Source: Halocaridina rubra (taxonomy: Eukaryota; Arthropoda; Malacostraca; Decapoda; Atyidae). Taken from it: a stretch of DNA of 64,000 nucleotides. This document shows, one piece after another, positions 11,475 to 23,222 of this stretch (the first letter of the stretch is position 1; each line of letters starts with the position of its first letter). The position numbers and the translations under genes are program-made. The stretch lies in contig JAXCGZ010001911.1 of the NCBI GenBank assembly GCA_037179515.1, positions 62,001-126,000 on the forward strand, read 5' to 3'. The notes beneath the pieces are model-generated. The model had not been told where the DNA came from. It searched no databases and saw only the letters and a list, made by a program, of their open reading frames with translations.

Positions 11475-12508
11475 AGACATCAGATTGATAATTTCGCAGT
11501 AATTCTGCAGATGTGCTCACATAAACACACTTCTGTTGTAAAGAAGGGTGGCGCCTGGCTCTGTGTGGTAGCCATTATCTATCCCCTTCAGAGGCTGGGT
11601 AAACTGCAGTAGAGGGGGAGGTTTTGGTGGTCATCTGGTGCTTCCGCAAAGCGGGACTATTCCTGTTGGGTTGTGTGATACTCACATTCGATACCAATAA
11701 TTGCCTCTTGGTGAAGCTCTTAGGGTACCGGACCCTCCTAGACTTGGTCAACCAGAGGCTTATCTCCTTAAGTAAAAGACGCTTTAGTATAAGCTTACCG
11801 TTAAGTACATGCCCCGTAACAAGACATCAGATTGATAATTTCGCAGTAAGTCTGCAGATGTGCTCACATATACACACTTCTGTTGCAAAGAAGGGTGGTG
11901 CCTGGCTCTGTGTAGTAGCCATTATCTATTCCCTTCAGAGGCTGGGTAAACTGCAGTAGAGGGGGAGGCTTTGGTGGTCATCTGGTGTTTCCGCAAAGCG
12001 AGACTATTCCTGTTTGGTTGTGTGACACTCACATTCGATACCAATCATTGTCTCTTGGTGAAGCTCTTAGGGTACCGGACCCTCCTAGACTTGGTCAACC
12101 AAAGGTTTATCTCCTTAAGTAAAAGACGCTTTAGTATGAGCTTACCGTTAAGTACATGCCCCGTAACAAGACATCAGATTGATAATTTCACAGTAATTCT
12201 GCAGATGTGCTCACATATACACACTTCTGTTGCAAAGAAGGGTAGTGCCTGGCTCTGTGCAGTAGCCATTATCTATTCCCTTCAGAGACTGGGTAAGCTG
12301 CAGTAGAGGGGGAGGCTTTGGAGGTCATCTGGTGCTTCCGCAAAGCGAGACTATTACTGTTGGGTTGTGTGACACTCACATTCGATACCAATCATTGTCT
12401 CTTGGTGAAGCTCTTAGGGTACCGGACCCTCCTAGACTTGGTCAACCATATGTTTACCTATTTAAGTAAAAGTATAAGCTTACGGTTAAATACATGCCCC
12501 GTAACAAG
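11475..12508 (+). repeat. Tandem repeat, 347-bp unit, about 3 copies
   Basis: The marker 'cagtagagggggagg' starts at 11607, 11954 and 12301, exactly 347 bp apart. A second marker, 'acatcagattgataattt', recurs with the same period. Units differ at only a few percent of positions by eye, so duplication is recent relative to the inverted-repeat arms. A 111-codon frame is open in the full units. Since 347 is not a multiple of three and the right-arm unit does not support it, I treat that frame as incidental. Confidence 0.9.
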
Positions 12509-12794
12509 AATTCTACAGAGTTCCTCTCTCTCAATCTATCTCCAGAGCGAGAGGATGTGTACGCATTGAGCTCTCAATTATATTGTGCTTACCAAGTGAC
12601 AGTTTAAATACACTGCTACAAAATTAAAGAAAGCATTCACATATATAAACCTTCAAATTTAAGTCAGAGTGATTATGACAACTTTAGTGTTTAAAAATAT
12701 ACAAAGAAAATTAATTATAACCTTATAGCACCCCTCCCTGTGTTACCGATTTCAACCTTTCCTCTTGCAACCTACCTAAAAAGGACCATCTTGG

Positions 12795-13629
12795 GTGAAA
12801 CTACTGTTCCCCTCATACCACAGTTCCCTTCCCATTCACACCAAAATGTCCTCATCAGGAAATGTTAACCTCTGTGATGTTTTGAGTGTAGATACCAATA
12901 TTTTTCCTGAAATGTGTACTTCATCTCTGGATACAATTTTCGAATATTCATGCATTGACGTTAAAAGGGAATTAGAAAATAATTGGAAAAGACTGTACAC
13001 AATAAGTCAACTATTGCTATCAAAGATAGTGGAACTCTTTCCACAACACAGTGGTGAGCGTATCATTAAAAAACAGGTTAAAAAAAAGAAATAACTTCAA
13101 ATATAATCACTCTTAGCTCAACTGCCTGCATATCTCTTCAAATGGAGAACTTGACAAACTCTTTCAATCTCAAACTTTGGTTGTAAAACCTGTAGAGTTT
13201 GATAAACCACTCGACCTAGCAGACCTACATCGAATGATAGAAAGTCTTGCAGATAAGGTGAGAATTCTGGAAGCAGATACTTAAGAGGTGAAACCCTTAC
13301 AACCAAAGGTGGAAATGCTAGAATCAGACATTGTCCTACTTAAAAGAGATAATTATAGGTTGAAACAGCTAATGGAAGCATCTCCAAGTCTCAAATCTAT
13401 GCTGTCACTTCATAACGATTATGTCTCTTCTATCGACAACCCTCAGGTTTTGCAAACTAGGTTTTTTCCCCCTACTAACAATTCCTTTAGTGCATTGAAA
13501 AATGAATGTGGCAGTTTTAGGGAAGAAGAGGTAGATCCAAATAAAAGTGATGGTCAACAAGACAGCCTGAATACACCATCTTGCAATAATAATCAATTCA
13601 GTAATAGGTTGATAAACAGTAAAAAATAA
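12795..13629 (+). pseudogene. ORF1-like coiled-coil protein, left arm
   Basis: Open stretches at 12795-13094 and 13288-13629, joined by a frameshifted middle, encode an unrecognised protein. It starts near 'MSSSGNVNLCDVLSVDTN' (12846). The middle region (about 13195-13400) has heptad-like Leu/Ile spacing ('LADLHRMIESLADKVRILEA', 'VEMLESDIVLLKRDNYRLKQL'), i.e. a coiled coil, followed by an acidic Asn/Ser-rich tail. Coiled coil and position downstream of tandem monomers resemble ORF1 of a LINE, but no RNA-binding domain is visible. A second copy lies at 13776-14735 on the minus strand. Confidence 0.5.
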
Positions 13630-13752
13630 AAAAGACAAAATAGGAGCAGTCTCTAAACTAAACAGTCCAATGAAGTCCTCCCCCCAACAGTCACAGTTAC
13701 TCAATAATGCAAGTGCAAGTGTTAGAGCTAAAACATATAATCGCATACCTAG

Positions 13753-13787
13753 CACCACTCTGAGTTGTTATATTGTTAGGAGTGGTG
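13753..13787. repeat. Hairpin at the centre of the inverted repeat
   Basis: CACCACTC (13753-13760) and GAGTGGTG (13780-13787) form an 8-bp perfect stem with a 19-nt loop. They lie between the two arms, in the spacer where arm similarity stops. Confidence 0.6.
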
Positions 13788-14735
13788 GAGAAGGGCTCTA
13801 TATCTTTTTCGCAGTTTTGCCACCTTTTTTCTGGGTTGGTTGTTTGTGCTGGATAGTATAATCAGGTTGTCCTGGTTAGTGACTATTATTGTGTTGCTTG
13901 GAGTAGAGGGGATGGATGCTATTGTTACTTCACTGTTTTGTAACCTGTTACTGAATTGACTATTTGTGCTAGATGGTGTTTTCAGGCTGTCTTGTTGACT
14001 ATCAATTTTATCTGGATCTACCTTTTCTTCACTAAGACTGTCACATTCGTCTTTCAATGCACTGAAGAAATTGTGAATAGAGGCAGAAAACCTAGTTTGC
14101 AAAACCTGGGGGTTGTTGATAGAAGAGACATCATCGTTATTAGGTGACAGCACTGAATTGAGTGGTGGAGATGTTTCCATTAGCTGTTTCAACCTAAATT
14201 ATCTCTTTTAAGTAGGACAATGTCTGATTCTAGCATTTCCATCTTTTGTTGTAAGGCTTTCACCTCTTAAGTATCTGCTCCCAGAATTCTCACCTTATCT
14301 GCTCAGTTGATGTAGGTCTGCTAGGTCGAGTGGTTCATTAAACCCTGCGGGTTTTGCAACTTAAATATGAGATTGAAAGCATTTGTCAAGATCATCATTT
14401 GATAAGGTATGCAGGACACTTGAGCTAAGAGTGATTATATTTGACATTATTTCTTCTTTTACCTGTCTTTAAATGATATGCTTACCACTGTGTTGGGGAA
14501 AGAGTTCCACTATCTTTAACGTGTTTTGTACAGAGTGTCTTTTCCAATTTTTTTGCAATTCCCTTTTGATGTCATGATGTGAATATTCGAAAATTATATC
14601 CAGAGATGAAGCAAACACTTCAGGAAAAATATTGGTATCTACACTCAAAATGTCACAAAGGTTAACTTTTTCCAATGAAGACATTCTGGTGTGAATGGGA
14701 AGGGAACTGCGGTATGAGGGGAACGGTAAGTTCAC
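13776..14735 (-). pseudogene. ORF1-like coiled-coil protein, right arm
   Basis: Minus-strand counterpart of the left-arm ORF. 14469-14735 matches the N-terminal part ('VNLCDILSVDTNIFPEV', 'IVELFPQHSGK') and 13776-14192 matches the C-terminal part ('LKQLMETSPPLNSVLS', 'NNPQVLQTRF'), with frameshifts between. This copy has a longer basic C-terminus ('RKKVAKLRKRYRALLHHS') that the left arm has lost. Function unknown; see the left-arm entry. Confidence 0.5.
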
Positions 14736-15905
14736 GCAAGGTCCTTTTTAGGTCGGTCGCGAGAGGATGTGGTTGAAATCGCTAACACGGGGAGAGATGC
14801 TCTCAACGGTTTCTGAGATGTTATAAGATTATACTTAATTTTGTTTGCATCTTTATAAACACTAAAGTTGTTTAATCACTAAGACTTATATTTGAAAGCT
14901 TATATTTGAGAATGCTTTCGTTAATTTTGTAGCTGTGAATTAAAACTGTGTCACTTGGTAAACAAAATATTATCGAGAGCTCAGTGCATACACATCCTCT
15001 CTCTCTGGAGATAGATTGAGAGATAGGAAGTTTAATGCAGAATTCTTGTTGCGGGCATGTATTTAACAGTAAGCTTATACTAAAAAGTCTTTTACTTTAG
15101 GAATATAAACCTCTGGTTGACCAAGTCTAGGAGGGTCTGGTACTCTAAGAGATTCACCAAGTGGAGATGATTGGAAATGACTGTGAGTGTCACACAACCC
15201 AACAGGAATAGTTTCGCATTGTGGAAGCATCAGATGACCACCAAAGCCTCCCCCTTTACTGCAGCATACTCAGCCTCTGAAGGGATTAGCTTGTAGTGGC
15301 ATAGTGTATTTTCTTTCTTTATTTGGAGTGTTGTAGTGGTATGATATATGTCTTCTTTATTTATATATTAATTTATTTATTAATTGATATATATATTTTC
15401 ACTTTATTTATTAATTATTTTTGTTGTTGTTCTAAACTGATTCCTTAATTTTGCTTCTTTTTGTCATAACAAACTGTGCGTTGTTTTGGTTTTCTGTTTT
15501 ATGGCAACACTGACTCTGTATTTGCCGCCTTTTCGTCTAGTGTGATACTTTTGGTCTGTTCATTTTCGATACATAAAATTGCTGGAAAATTAATGACTTT
15601 GGCCTATTTTGTTACCTTAAATGATATTGTGGTAATCTTGATATCTTGTAAACATTGAACTACAAGCTAATGGCCACTACACAGAGCCAGGTGCCATCCT
15701 ACTCTGTTACAGAAGTGTGTATGTGCTACTACACCTGCAGAATTACTGTAAAATGATGAATCTGATGTCTTCTCTGCTCCAGTCAGTGATTGCCAAGGTG
15801 GGACAGGCGTTGTTATAGTAGATGAGTCTGTACTTTTCCAGCTGGCAGATGGCATCCTGCACTTAGCAGAATTTCAGCTGGAACTAGCCGTCCCAGTTCA
15901 CCTGC
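13783..15905 (-). repeat. Right arm of the large inverted repeat
   Basis: Reverse-complement partner of 11333-13640. Distal end: 'cccagttcacctgctct' (15893-15909). It includes one monomer's worth of the 347-bp sequence (about 15055-15285 and 15670-15780), split by a MITE-like insertion. The spacer at 14760-15050 matches 12540-12790 in reverse. Confidence 0.8.
15289..15667. mobile_element. MITE-like insertion, 379 bp, TA target-site duplication
   Basis: An AT-rich non-coding block interrupts the 347-bp monomer of the right arm. The left-arm monomers are continuous at this point (near 11573). Its ends GCTTGTAGT and ACTACAAGC are perfect inverted repeats, 12 bp when the flanking TTA/TAA is included. 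It is flanked by TA (15287-15288 and 15668-15669). TA duplication suggests a Tc1/mariner-type non-autonomous element; the short TIR leaves the superfamily open. Internal ORFs are not convincing. Confidence 0.7.
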
Positions 15906-16612
15906 TCTTTATGGTAAGAATTAGTGTAGCACAATCAACAGGATTGATTTTGAAGTAATGTCTTATGCTTACGTTGAAAGAATTGTCATTTAAGTAATTA
16001 CTCATGTTCACTGAGTTGAATTTTTTTTTGCGTTTTCTCATATATAATTTTCCCTTTGTTAGCAAAATAATTATTAATGTTTTCTGCTTTGTATTTCAAC
16101 TCTATTATAGTATCGTAACTCTCTGAGGTAGTATTTCCATTCGGTATCATGATTCTTCTCGCTTTCCATGTTGCTGCTGTATCATGTCTAGGGTCATTAA
16201 ATTGTTTTTTGTAAAGGATTTTTCTTTGCTTATAGCAATGAAGGATCTGACACGTTTCTCTTCTGCTATTCATTTTTAGCTCTTTATATATTTGATTTCT
16301 GACTTGCATTGCCTCTTTGATGTCATATGTTAGCCAAGATGCAGAGGGGTAGGTTCTTTTTCTTGTCACAATGCACACCTATCTGGGCAGTCACGGAAGA
16401 ATTTTGTCAGAATTTCCACGTTAACTGTGTTTAATATACCAATAAGTACATATCTGTTGTTGATTAATGTTTCACAAAAGATATCAGGGGAGTAATTTTT
16501 TTGGCACCAGAATGTCTTGGAAAAAGGCTTCCTTTTGGGCTAGTTTATGATTTGTATAGCAATGTTGAGATCGTGATCTGCAGTTGGTCAGGGATCTACG
16601 TCCCAATAGGCC
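15906..16612 (-). pseudogene. LINE ORF2 middle fragment (EN end to pre-RT linker)
   Basis: Minus-strand ORF 15998-16378 encodes a basic, Lys/Arg/Gln-rich linker typical of the region between endonuclease and RT ('ASWLTYDIKEAMQVRNQIYK', then 'AENINNYFAN'). Upstream, 16390-16612 reads as the endonuclease end with a degraded 'DHDL' stretch. It is cut at 16613 by the hAT terminus. It could belong to the same LINE as 10701-11320, but they share no overlap to test this. Confidence 0.6.
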
Positions 16613-16614
16613 CG

Positions 16615-16632
16615 CAATGGTTCCCAACCTTT
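16615..16632 (+). repeat. Terminal inverted repeat of hAT element
   Basis: CAATGGTTCCCAACCTTT matches the common animal hAT (Charlie/Buster-type) end CAGTGGTTCCCAACCTTT at 17 of 18 bases. It is followed by a degraded 'gaacccct' motif near 16675, also usual for these ends. The opposite TIR is missing. Confidence 0.65.
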
Positions 16633-16687
16633 ACACATTAGAGGAACCCTTGTAATACTTTTTCATATTCCAATGAACCCCTATATA

Positions 16688-17157
<470 letters not shown>

Positions 17158-17159
17158 AG

Positions 17160-18836
17160 AAAAAATTTGAGGAATATAATTCATATGAAATCTACAATCA
17201 AACCACATGAGAGATCACACTAATAAGTCAATAATATTATGACTTGCCTTTAGTGTGACACTTGGGCTTGTGTCTCTTAGCATTTTGACGGATGCACATG
17301 CAGTTTTTCCTCGACAGACAGAAGACGATTGCTTGATTTGCTTTTAATGACGGTCAGGCATGAAAAAGCTTATTCACAGAGGTAAGAAGTTGAAAACTGG
17401 AGTAAAACATCCAATGCTTTTACAGAATGGCAGGGACTCTTGCCTTGCTGAAATTCAAAACTTTTCAAGTGATGCTTCATCAAATTTAATTTTGCTTGGT
17501 TCCATCACACTGTAGCTCACTCAGTTCTTCCTATTCTTGCAGACTAAGTAGGTTTTCTGTACTTGGTGAGAACTCAGTGAAGGGGATTCTCATCCAGTCA
17601 TACATATCTTATTACAAGGAGGGGAAGTACTTATGAAGTTTTTCTGACAGTGATCCCAAATGACTTGCAATTAATGAAATTATGTTTTCATATTCAGTCT
17701 GAGTTTGAGCATGAAGTAGGAGTGGAAACACTTCGACATTTCCTCATGGAAGGTGCTTTCTCCAAACAGCGAGTTTATTGTTAAATGCAAGAAGTTTGTC
17801 TGTGGAAGTCAGAATGTTTTCCTTCACACCCTGCATGCTGGTGTTCAAGTTATTTTAATGCTGATAAATATCTGCTAAATATGCTAGTTTCACTTTTCAG
17901 TTTGTAGATACAAGACATTCACAGAAACTGGCTTTATTATTCTCTTAAAAGAAAAGCAACAGTTTTCGTCAGAGCTTGAATACCCCTGTCAAAACTTTAC
18001 CTCTTGAAAGTTATCGAGCCTCTGTGTGCAGGAGAAGCTTCACATGATCTTGTTACATGTTTTCACACAACCTTGCAATCATTGAGAGACTTCAGATGGT
18101 GCTGCTTTATAAAGTTGACCATGTTCACAGTTATACCAAGGGCTTGTTATAAATCGTTCAGAATAGTTTTTGAAAACAGATCTCGGTGGAGCAAGCTATG
18201 ACTTCAGGGTTTCTTCTTTCATGCATGATACAAAGACTTGTACTGAGCCAATTATTGAGGAAGCACCATCAGTGCAGATTGCAATGCATCGGTTCCATGA
18301 CAAACCACAAGATTTCAGGTAAGAAAACGAGATGTTGAAAATATCGTGACCTTTGGTAGCTTTTGGAAGTTCTTTACAGCAAAATTAATTTTCCATTATT
18401 TCACCTTCATTTCCAAATCGTACAAAGGCCAGCAGCTGAGCTTTACCAGTTAAATCAGATGTCTCATTTACTTGGAGAGCAAAGTTATTTTGCAGTATTT
18501 CAGACAATATACCAGAAACACTGTTGGAGATGTCACCCACACGCCTACTAATTGTATTACCAGAAACGTGAACCTTGCTTATTACACTTTCAGCCTTTTC
18601 ACCAAGCATTGTTCTCACAATTATTTTGCAAGCAGGCATTATTAGGCTTTTTGCAATGGTATGACTTTTCATTTTCTTGGCAACTAGCTCAGCCACTAAA
18701 TAACTTGATTCTTGGGCCTTATCACTGATGGTTGCTTTCTTTTCAAAAACTTTTATTTGTTTCTGCTGTGGATCCAAGAGTCTTCGAAAATAATCCACGG
18801 TTGTATTTGACAAGTGGCTGTGATTAGTAGTGAATG
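17160..18836 (-). pseudogene. hAT transposase, ZBED5-like (decayed)
   Basis: The minus strand encodes a ZBED5/FAM200-type (Buster-like hAT) transposase. The best stretch is 18385-18813: 'YFRRLLDPQQKQIK', 'SSYLVAELVAKKMKSHTIA', 'PACKIIVRTMLGEKA', 'ALQVNETSDLTGKAQLLAFV'. In that last motif the expected catalytic Asp of 'LDES' is Asn (VNETSD). Downstream pieces continue the family ('CGLSWNRCIAICTDGASS' near 18260, and a hAT dimerisation-like 'FMPDRHKK' region near 17350) with many stops. The N-terminal BED finger and right TIR are lost where an LTR fragment begins at 18838. Not a domesticated gene: no continuous frame. Confidence 0.8.
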
Positions 18837-18837
18837 T

Positions 18838-19465
18838 GAGGTGGGGAAGATTTTGCTTTACCTATGGGGACTCAGTTTCTGAACTCGGTTAGGAGTTCAC
18901 AGACATTCAAAGGACTAAAATCTTTACTTGCACACCTCCCCTAATACCACTACTCGGTCAATGAAACTCAATTCAACTTTCTTTTAATTTTGGAAAGCAT
19001 AAACAAAATTATAAGATTTGATTTTATGGAATGCAGGCTCATATCCTGGAGGTGCTGAGCACGGTTTTGATTCCCGGCACCACAGACGGATGCCAAGACT
19101 TCGGCCTCTTCTCGAAGGAGATCACCTCTGTCACACAGGCAAAGTAGAATGGAGGACACTGCAATTGCAGAAACAGAAGCGACACACCATTAATAATGGG
19201 AAACTGAAGGCACGAGCATGCATATAATGAGTTTTAATATAAATCTACCGATGAAAATATAAATGTTTAATCCCGGTTGACAAGAAACATTTACGCTACC
19301 AAATATTAAAAAAGCTAATGAATTGTATCTAGAAATTTTAAAAAATTTATACATATGATCCGTCAGCACTATGTAAGAGAAAAAGCAGAGAAAAAGAGGA
19401 AAAAGAAGGAGACTAATGCACTTCAATAATGGGCATTTTTCTTTTCTTCATGTAAAAGAATATTA
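18838..19465 (-). repeat. LTR fragment of the gypsy family, internally deleted
   Basis: Starts 'gtggggaag' and includes the conserved LTR core (19020-19200). It then jumps from the 'gctacc' stretch (19290) to the distal part ('aaaaaagctaatgaattgtatctag', 'gtaaaagaatattaaac'). The far end is lost at the RTE LINE. About 1.4 kb of LTR is missing. Confidence 0.8.
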
Positions 19466-19487
19466 AACTATATATATATAGTTTTGG

Positions 19488-20882
19488 GGTGCCTAAATGT
19501 GCGTGGTTGTAGTACGATAGAGAGCAAAAGATGTGAGATTGGATATGTTTGCTAAGAGGAGGATGGATGTATTGGCATTGTGTGAGACGAATATGAATGG
19601 AAAAGGAGAAGTGGCATTAGGTGATGTGACGGGTAGGGTGTCTGGGGTTGAAAGGGGGAGAGCGAGAGAAGGTGTGGTATTATTGCTGAGTGAATGGATG
19701 GTAAATAAGGTAGTGGAATGGAAAGAAGTGTAATCTAGGTTGATGTGGGTTAGGGCTAGGATAGGTAGGGAATGTTGGGCCTTTGTTAGTGCGTATGGGC
19801 CAGGATGTGAGAGAAGTGAGGAAGAGCGGGATGAATTCTGGAATGAGTTAACTAGGTTTGTGGATGGTCAGAGTAGAAGGAACTATGTAGTTGTGGTGGG
19901 TGACTTGAATGCCAGAGTGGGTGATGGAGAGGTAGAAGGTGTTGTAGGAGAGTATGGGGTACCAGGTGGGAATGAGAGTGGCCAGAGACTGTTAGATATG
20001 TGTGTGGAGCAAGAGTTGGTGATAGGTCATAGTTTTTTCAAGAAATTAATAAATAAGTATACCTGGATGAGAGTGGCAAATGGAAGAGTGAAAGAAAGAG
20101 CATTGATGGATTAGGTGTTGGTAGCAAAGAGCATGATTGGTAGAGTGAAAGATGTGCATGCATTTAGGGGTGTGGCTGCTGTGATGTCTGATCATTATTT
20201 GGTTGAAGCAAAAGTGGTAGTAGCAAAAGAGTGGGGAAATAGAGTAGGGAGATGTAGAAGGGAAATAGTGAAGGTGGAAGAGTTGAAAAAGCCAGAGAAG
20301 AGACAGGAATATCAGGACAGGTTGAGAGTGGCATATGACAGGGTGAAAGGAAGAGCAGTTGGGGAGTTAGAGGAGGAATGGGGGTTGATGAAAGAATGTT
20401 TTGTGGGACATGCAAATGATGTGTGTGGAAAGAGGTTTGTTGAAGGTAGCATGAGGAGGGGCAGTGAGTGGTGGAATGAAAGGGTGAAAATGAAAGTGGA
20501 AGAGAAAAAGAGGGCTTTTGAGGAATGGCTGCAGTGTATAAGTAGGGAGAAGTATGAAAGATATAGGGAGAAAAATGTGGAAACCAAGCGGAAGGTAGAG
20601 GAAGAGAAGAGGTTGGCAAATGTTAAGTGGGGACAGGATTTTAGTAGGGCATATGAGGAGAATTAAAAGAAGTTTTGGAAAGAAGTGAAGAGAGTAAGGA
20701 AGGGTGGATCGAGGATGGAAGATACAGTGAAAGAAGTGAATGGACAGATGTTAAGAGGGAACGACGCACAGAAAAGATGGGCAGAATATATTGAGTGCTT
20801 GCTGAATGTTGAGGAAGATAGAGAGGCAGCTATAGTGGCAGTGGGGGGGGGGGGGTGTTCAAGTGCCAGTAATGGGATATGA
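19488..20882 (+). pseudogene. RTE LINE endonuclease and linker
   Basis: One frame broken by stops at about 19731, 20112 and 20664. Endonuclease motifs in order: 'LNVRG' near 19494, 'LALCETNMNG', 'WAFVSAYGPG', 'VVVGDLNARVG', 'NESGQRLLDMC', 'NKYTWMRVANG', 'MSDHYLVEAKV' (SDH near 20190). A long Lys/Glu-rich linker follows (20230-20660). The sequence upstream of 19533 continues the frame with small lesions. The frame is lost at a 13-nt G-run near 20840-20852, a typical slippage frameshift. Confidence 0.85.
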
Positions 20883-22401
20883 AAATGAGAGAGAGAATAC
20901 AAGAGAGGAGGTGAAAAAGGCATTGTATGATGCGAAAGCAGGTAAAGCACCTGGAATGGATGGTGTGAGAGCGGAGATGTTGAAAGAAGGGGGTGTGTCT
21001 GCATTGGAATGGTTAGTTAGAGTGTTTAATATATGCTTTATGTTGTCAATGGTGTCAGTGGAACGGGTGATTGCTTGTATAGTGCCCCTATTCAAAGGTA
21101 AGGGAGATATGTATGAATGCAGTAATTTTAGGGGTATAAGTTTGTTGAGTGTGGTAAGAAAAGCATATGGTAGGATACTGGTTAATAGGATTAGGGATAA
21201 GACAGAAAATGTGATCGCGGAAGTGCAGAGTGGTTTTAGATCAGATTTTTATAGTTAGGCAGTTATGTGAGAAATATTTAGCAAAGGGTAAGGATGTGTA
21301 TTTTGCATTTTTGGATATGGAGAAAGCGTATGTGATACAGTTGATAGAGAGGCAATGTGGAATGTTTTGAGATTATATGGAATTAATGGTAAATTGTTGC
21401 ATGCAGTGAAAAGTTTGCATGAAGGGAGTAGAGCTTGTGTTAGGGTAGGGAATGAAGTGAGTGAGTGGTTTCCAATGAGTGTGGGACTGAGACAGGGATG
21501 TGTGATGTCACCATGGCTGTTCAATTTGTATACTGATGGAGTAGTAAGAGAGGTGAATGAGCGAGTGCGTGGTCGAGGTTTGAGAAAGGTAGATGGGGAT
21601 GATAACGAGTGGGAGCCGAATCAGTTGCTGTTTGCAGATGATACTGTGGTGGTGGCAGATTCAGAGGAAAAGCTGTTTCAGTTAGTGTCAGAATTTGGAA
21701 TGGTGTGTGAGAGAAGGAAGTTGCGAGTGAATGTGGGAGAGAGTAAGGTTATGAGGTGTACAAGAAATGAGGATGGTGCTGGATTGAATGTTATGTTGAA
21801 TGGAGAGACACTTGAGGAAGTTGATCAGTTTAAGTATTTAGGTTCGGTTATTGCTGCAAATGGTGGAGTGGAAGCTGATGTGTGTCACAGAGTGAATGAA
21901 GGATGTAAAGTGTTGGGTGCCTTGAAAGGAGTGATGAAGAATAGAGGGTTGGAAATGAATGTTAAGAAAGTTTTGTATGAGAAAGTGGTTGTGCCAACTG
22001 TGATGTATGGATCAGAGTTATGGGGTATGATTGTAAGTGAGAGATGGAAACTAAATGTGTTTGAGATGAAATGCCTGAGGAGTATAACTGGTGTATATCG
22101 GTTGGATGCGGTTTGGAATGAAGTGGTGAGAGCAAAAATGGGAGTGAGGAGAGAAATTGCAGCCAGAGTAGATATGAATGTTCTGAGATGGTTTGGCCAT
22201 GTGGAAAGGATGGATGATGAAAGACTGCTGAAAAAGGTGATGAATGCGAGAGTTGATGGGAGAAATGCTAGAGGGAGGCCTAGGTTTGGGTGGCTGGATG
22301 GAATAAGGAGAGCCCTGAATGATAGGAGGATGGATGTAAGGGAAGCAAGCGAGCGTGCCAGGAATAGGAATGAGTGGCGAGCGATTGTGACGCAGCTCTG
22401 A
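20863..22401 (+). pseudogene. RTE LINE reverse transcriptase and C-terminal domain
   Basis: RT begins 'KAPGMDGVRAEMLKEGG' (about 20940), then 'CIVPLFKGKGD', 'NFRGISLLSV'. Two frameshifts lie near 21245 and 21330, around 'FLDMEKAY'. The frame 21355-22401 is intact for 348 codons: 'VGLRQGCVMSPWLFN', catalytic 'LLFADDTVVVA' (about 21630), 'YLGSVIAANGGV', 'VLYEKVVVPTVMYGSELW' and the C-terminal 'RWFGHVERMDDERL', 'GRPRFGWLDGIRRAL', a hallmark of RTE elements. The catalytic FADD is preserved, but earlier lesions disable the element. Confidence 0.88.
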
Positions 22402-22649
22402 AGGGCATCTGCTGTTACCACGGGGCTGCATCTTACAGAGGTAGCCCTGTGGCAGGGGCAGTAGGAGGAGTTGGCAGTTGTGAAGCGACACAGGTTGTGG
22501 AAGAGTCGGGAGGATGGGCTGTGGCACTCCAGCAGTGCCATCTGAACGGTTGCTAGCTCCCTCGTCATTGCCCATAGAGCAAAGTAATCCCCTTATTGTT
22601 TTCTTTCTTTGATGTCGGATGCCCCCCAATTAAAGGGGGAAACAGACAA

Positions 22650-22831
<182 letters not shown>

Positions 22832-23213
22832 ATGATGAGAGGCTGAGGGAATTAGACTTGCCATCACTCGAAGCTAGAAGAGTAAGGGGGGATATGGTGA
22901 CAGTCTTTAAATTCCTTCATGGTTATGATAGAGTGGATAGGGATCGATATTTCGATATGGCTGGCTCTAGAACTAGAGGTCATAGTTTGAAGCTTCGGAA
23001 GAAAACTTGTTTGCAGGATGTAAGGAAATACTTTTTCAGTGTAAGAGTAGTTGATAATTGGAATTCGCTAAGCGAGGAGGTAGTTAATGCTACCTCAATC
23101 CATAGTTTTAAGGACAGGTATGATAAGTATCACTAAGTCTAAAAATGGAACCGATCAGGAGACGGGAAGATACGAGCTTTGGGCTCTTTCCCGTAAACAC
23201 AATTAGGTAATCA
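22832..23213 (+). pseudogene. CR1-like LINE, 3' end copy (5' truncated)
   Basis: Begins inside the ORF2 C-terminus ('[20 protein letters not shown]') and keeps the complete end of the protein: '[17 protein letters not shown]', '[20 protein letters not shown]', '[20 protein letters not shown]', stop near 23136. A short 3'UTR ends 'cacaattaggtaatcac' (about 23197-23213), followed by ATAC repeats. It supplies the C-terminus missing from the copy at 25139-26256. Confidence 0.85.
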
Positions 23214-23222
23214 CATACATAC

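Larger units (their letters stand above)
11333..13640 (+). repeat. Left arm of a large inverted repeat
   Basis: The sequence from 'aacaggtgaactgggatgacc' (11337) to about 13630 recurs, diverged, in reverse orientation at 13783-15905. Shared in order: the 11340-11600 block, 347-bp monomer sequence, an AT-rich spacer, and a coiled-coil-coding region. The left arm carries about three monomers where the right arm has one. Confidence 0.8.

Noticed and set aside
11624..12306. Two near-identical 111-residue proteins in tandem
   Set aside because: They arise from the 347-bp repeat; the period is not a multiple of three, the third copy diverges and the right-arm copy does not keep the frame.
17160..18836. 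Domesticated ZBED5-type host gene
   Set aside because: Many stops, N-terminus missing, catalytic Asp changed, one hAT terminus still present; it is a dead transposon.
20164..20619. Ser/Pro/His-rich ORF antisense to the RTE LINE (also 21885-22568 and 22051-22629)
   Set aside because: Shadow frames produced by the purine-rich sense strand of the RTE ORF.
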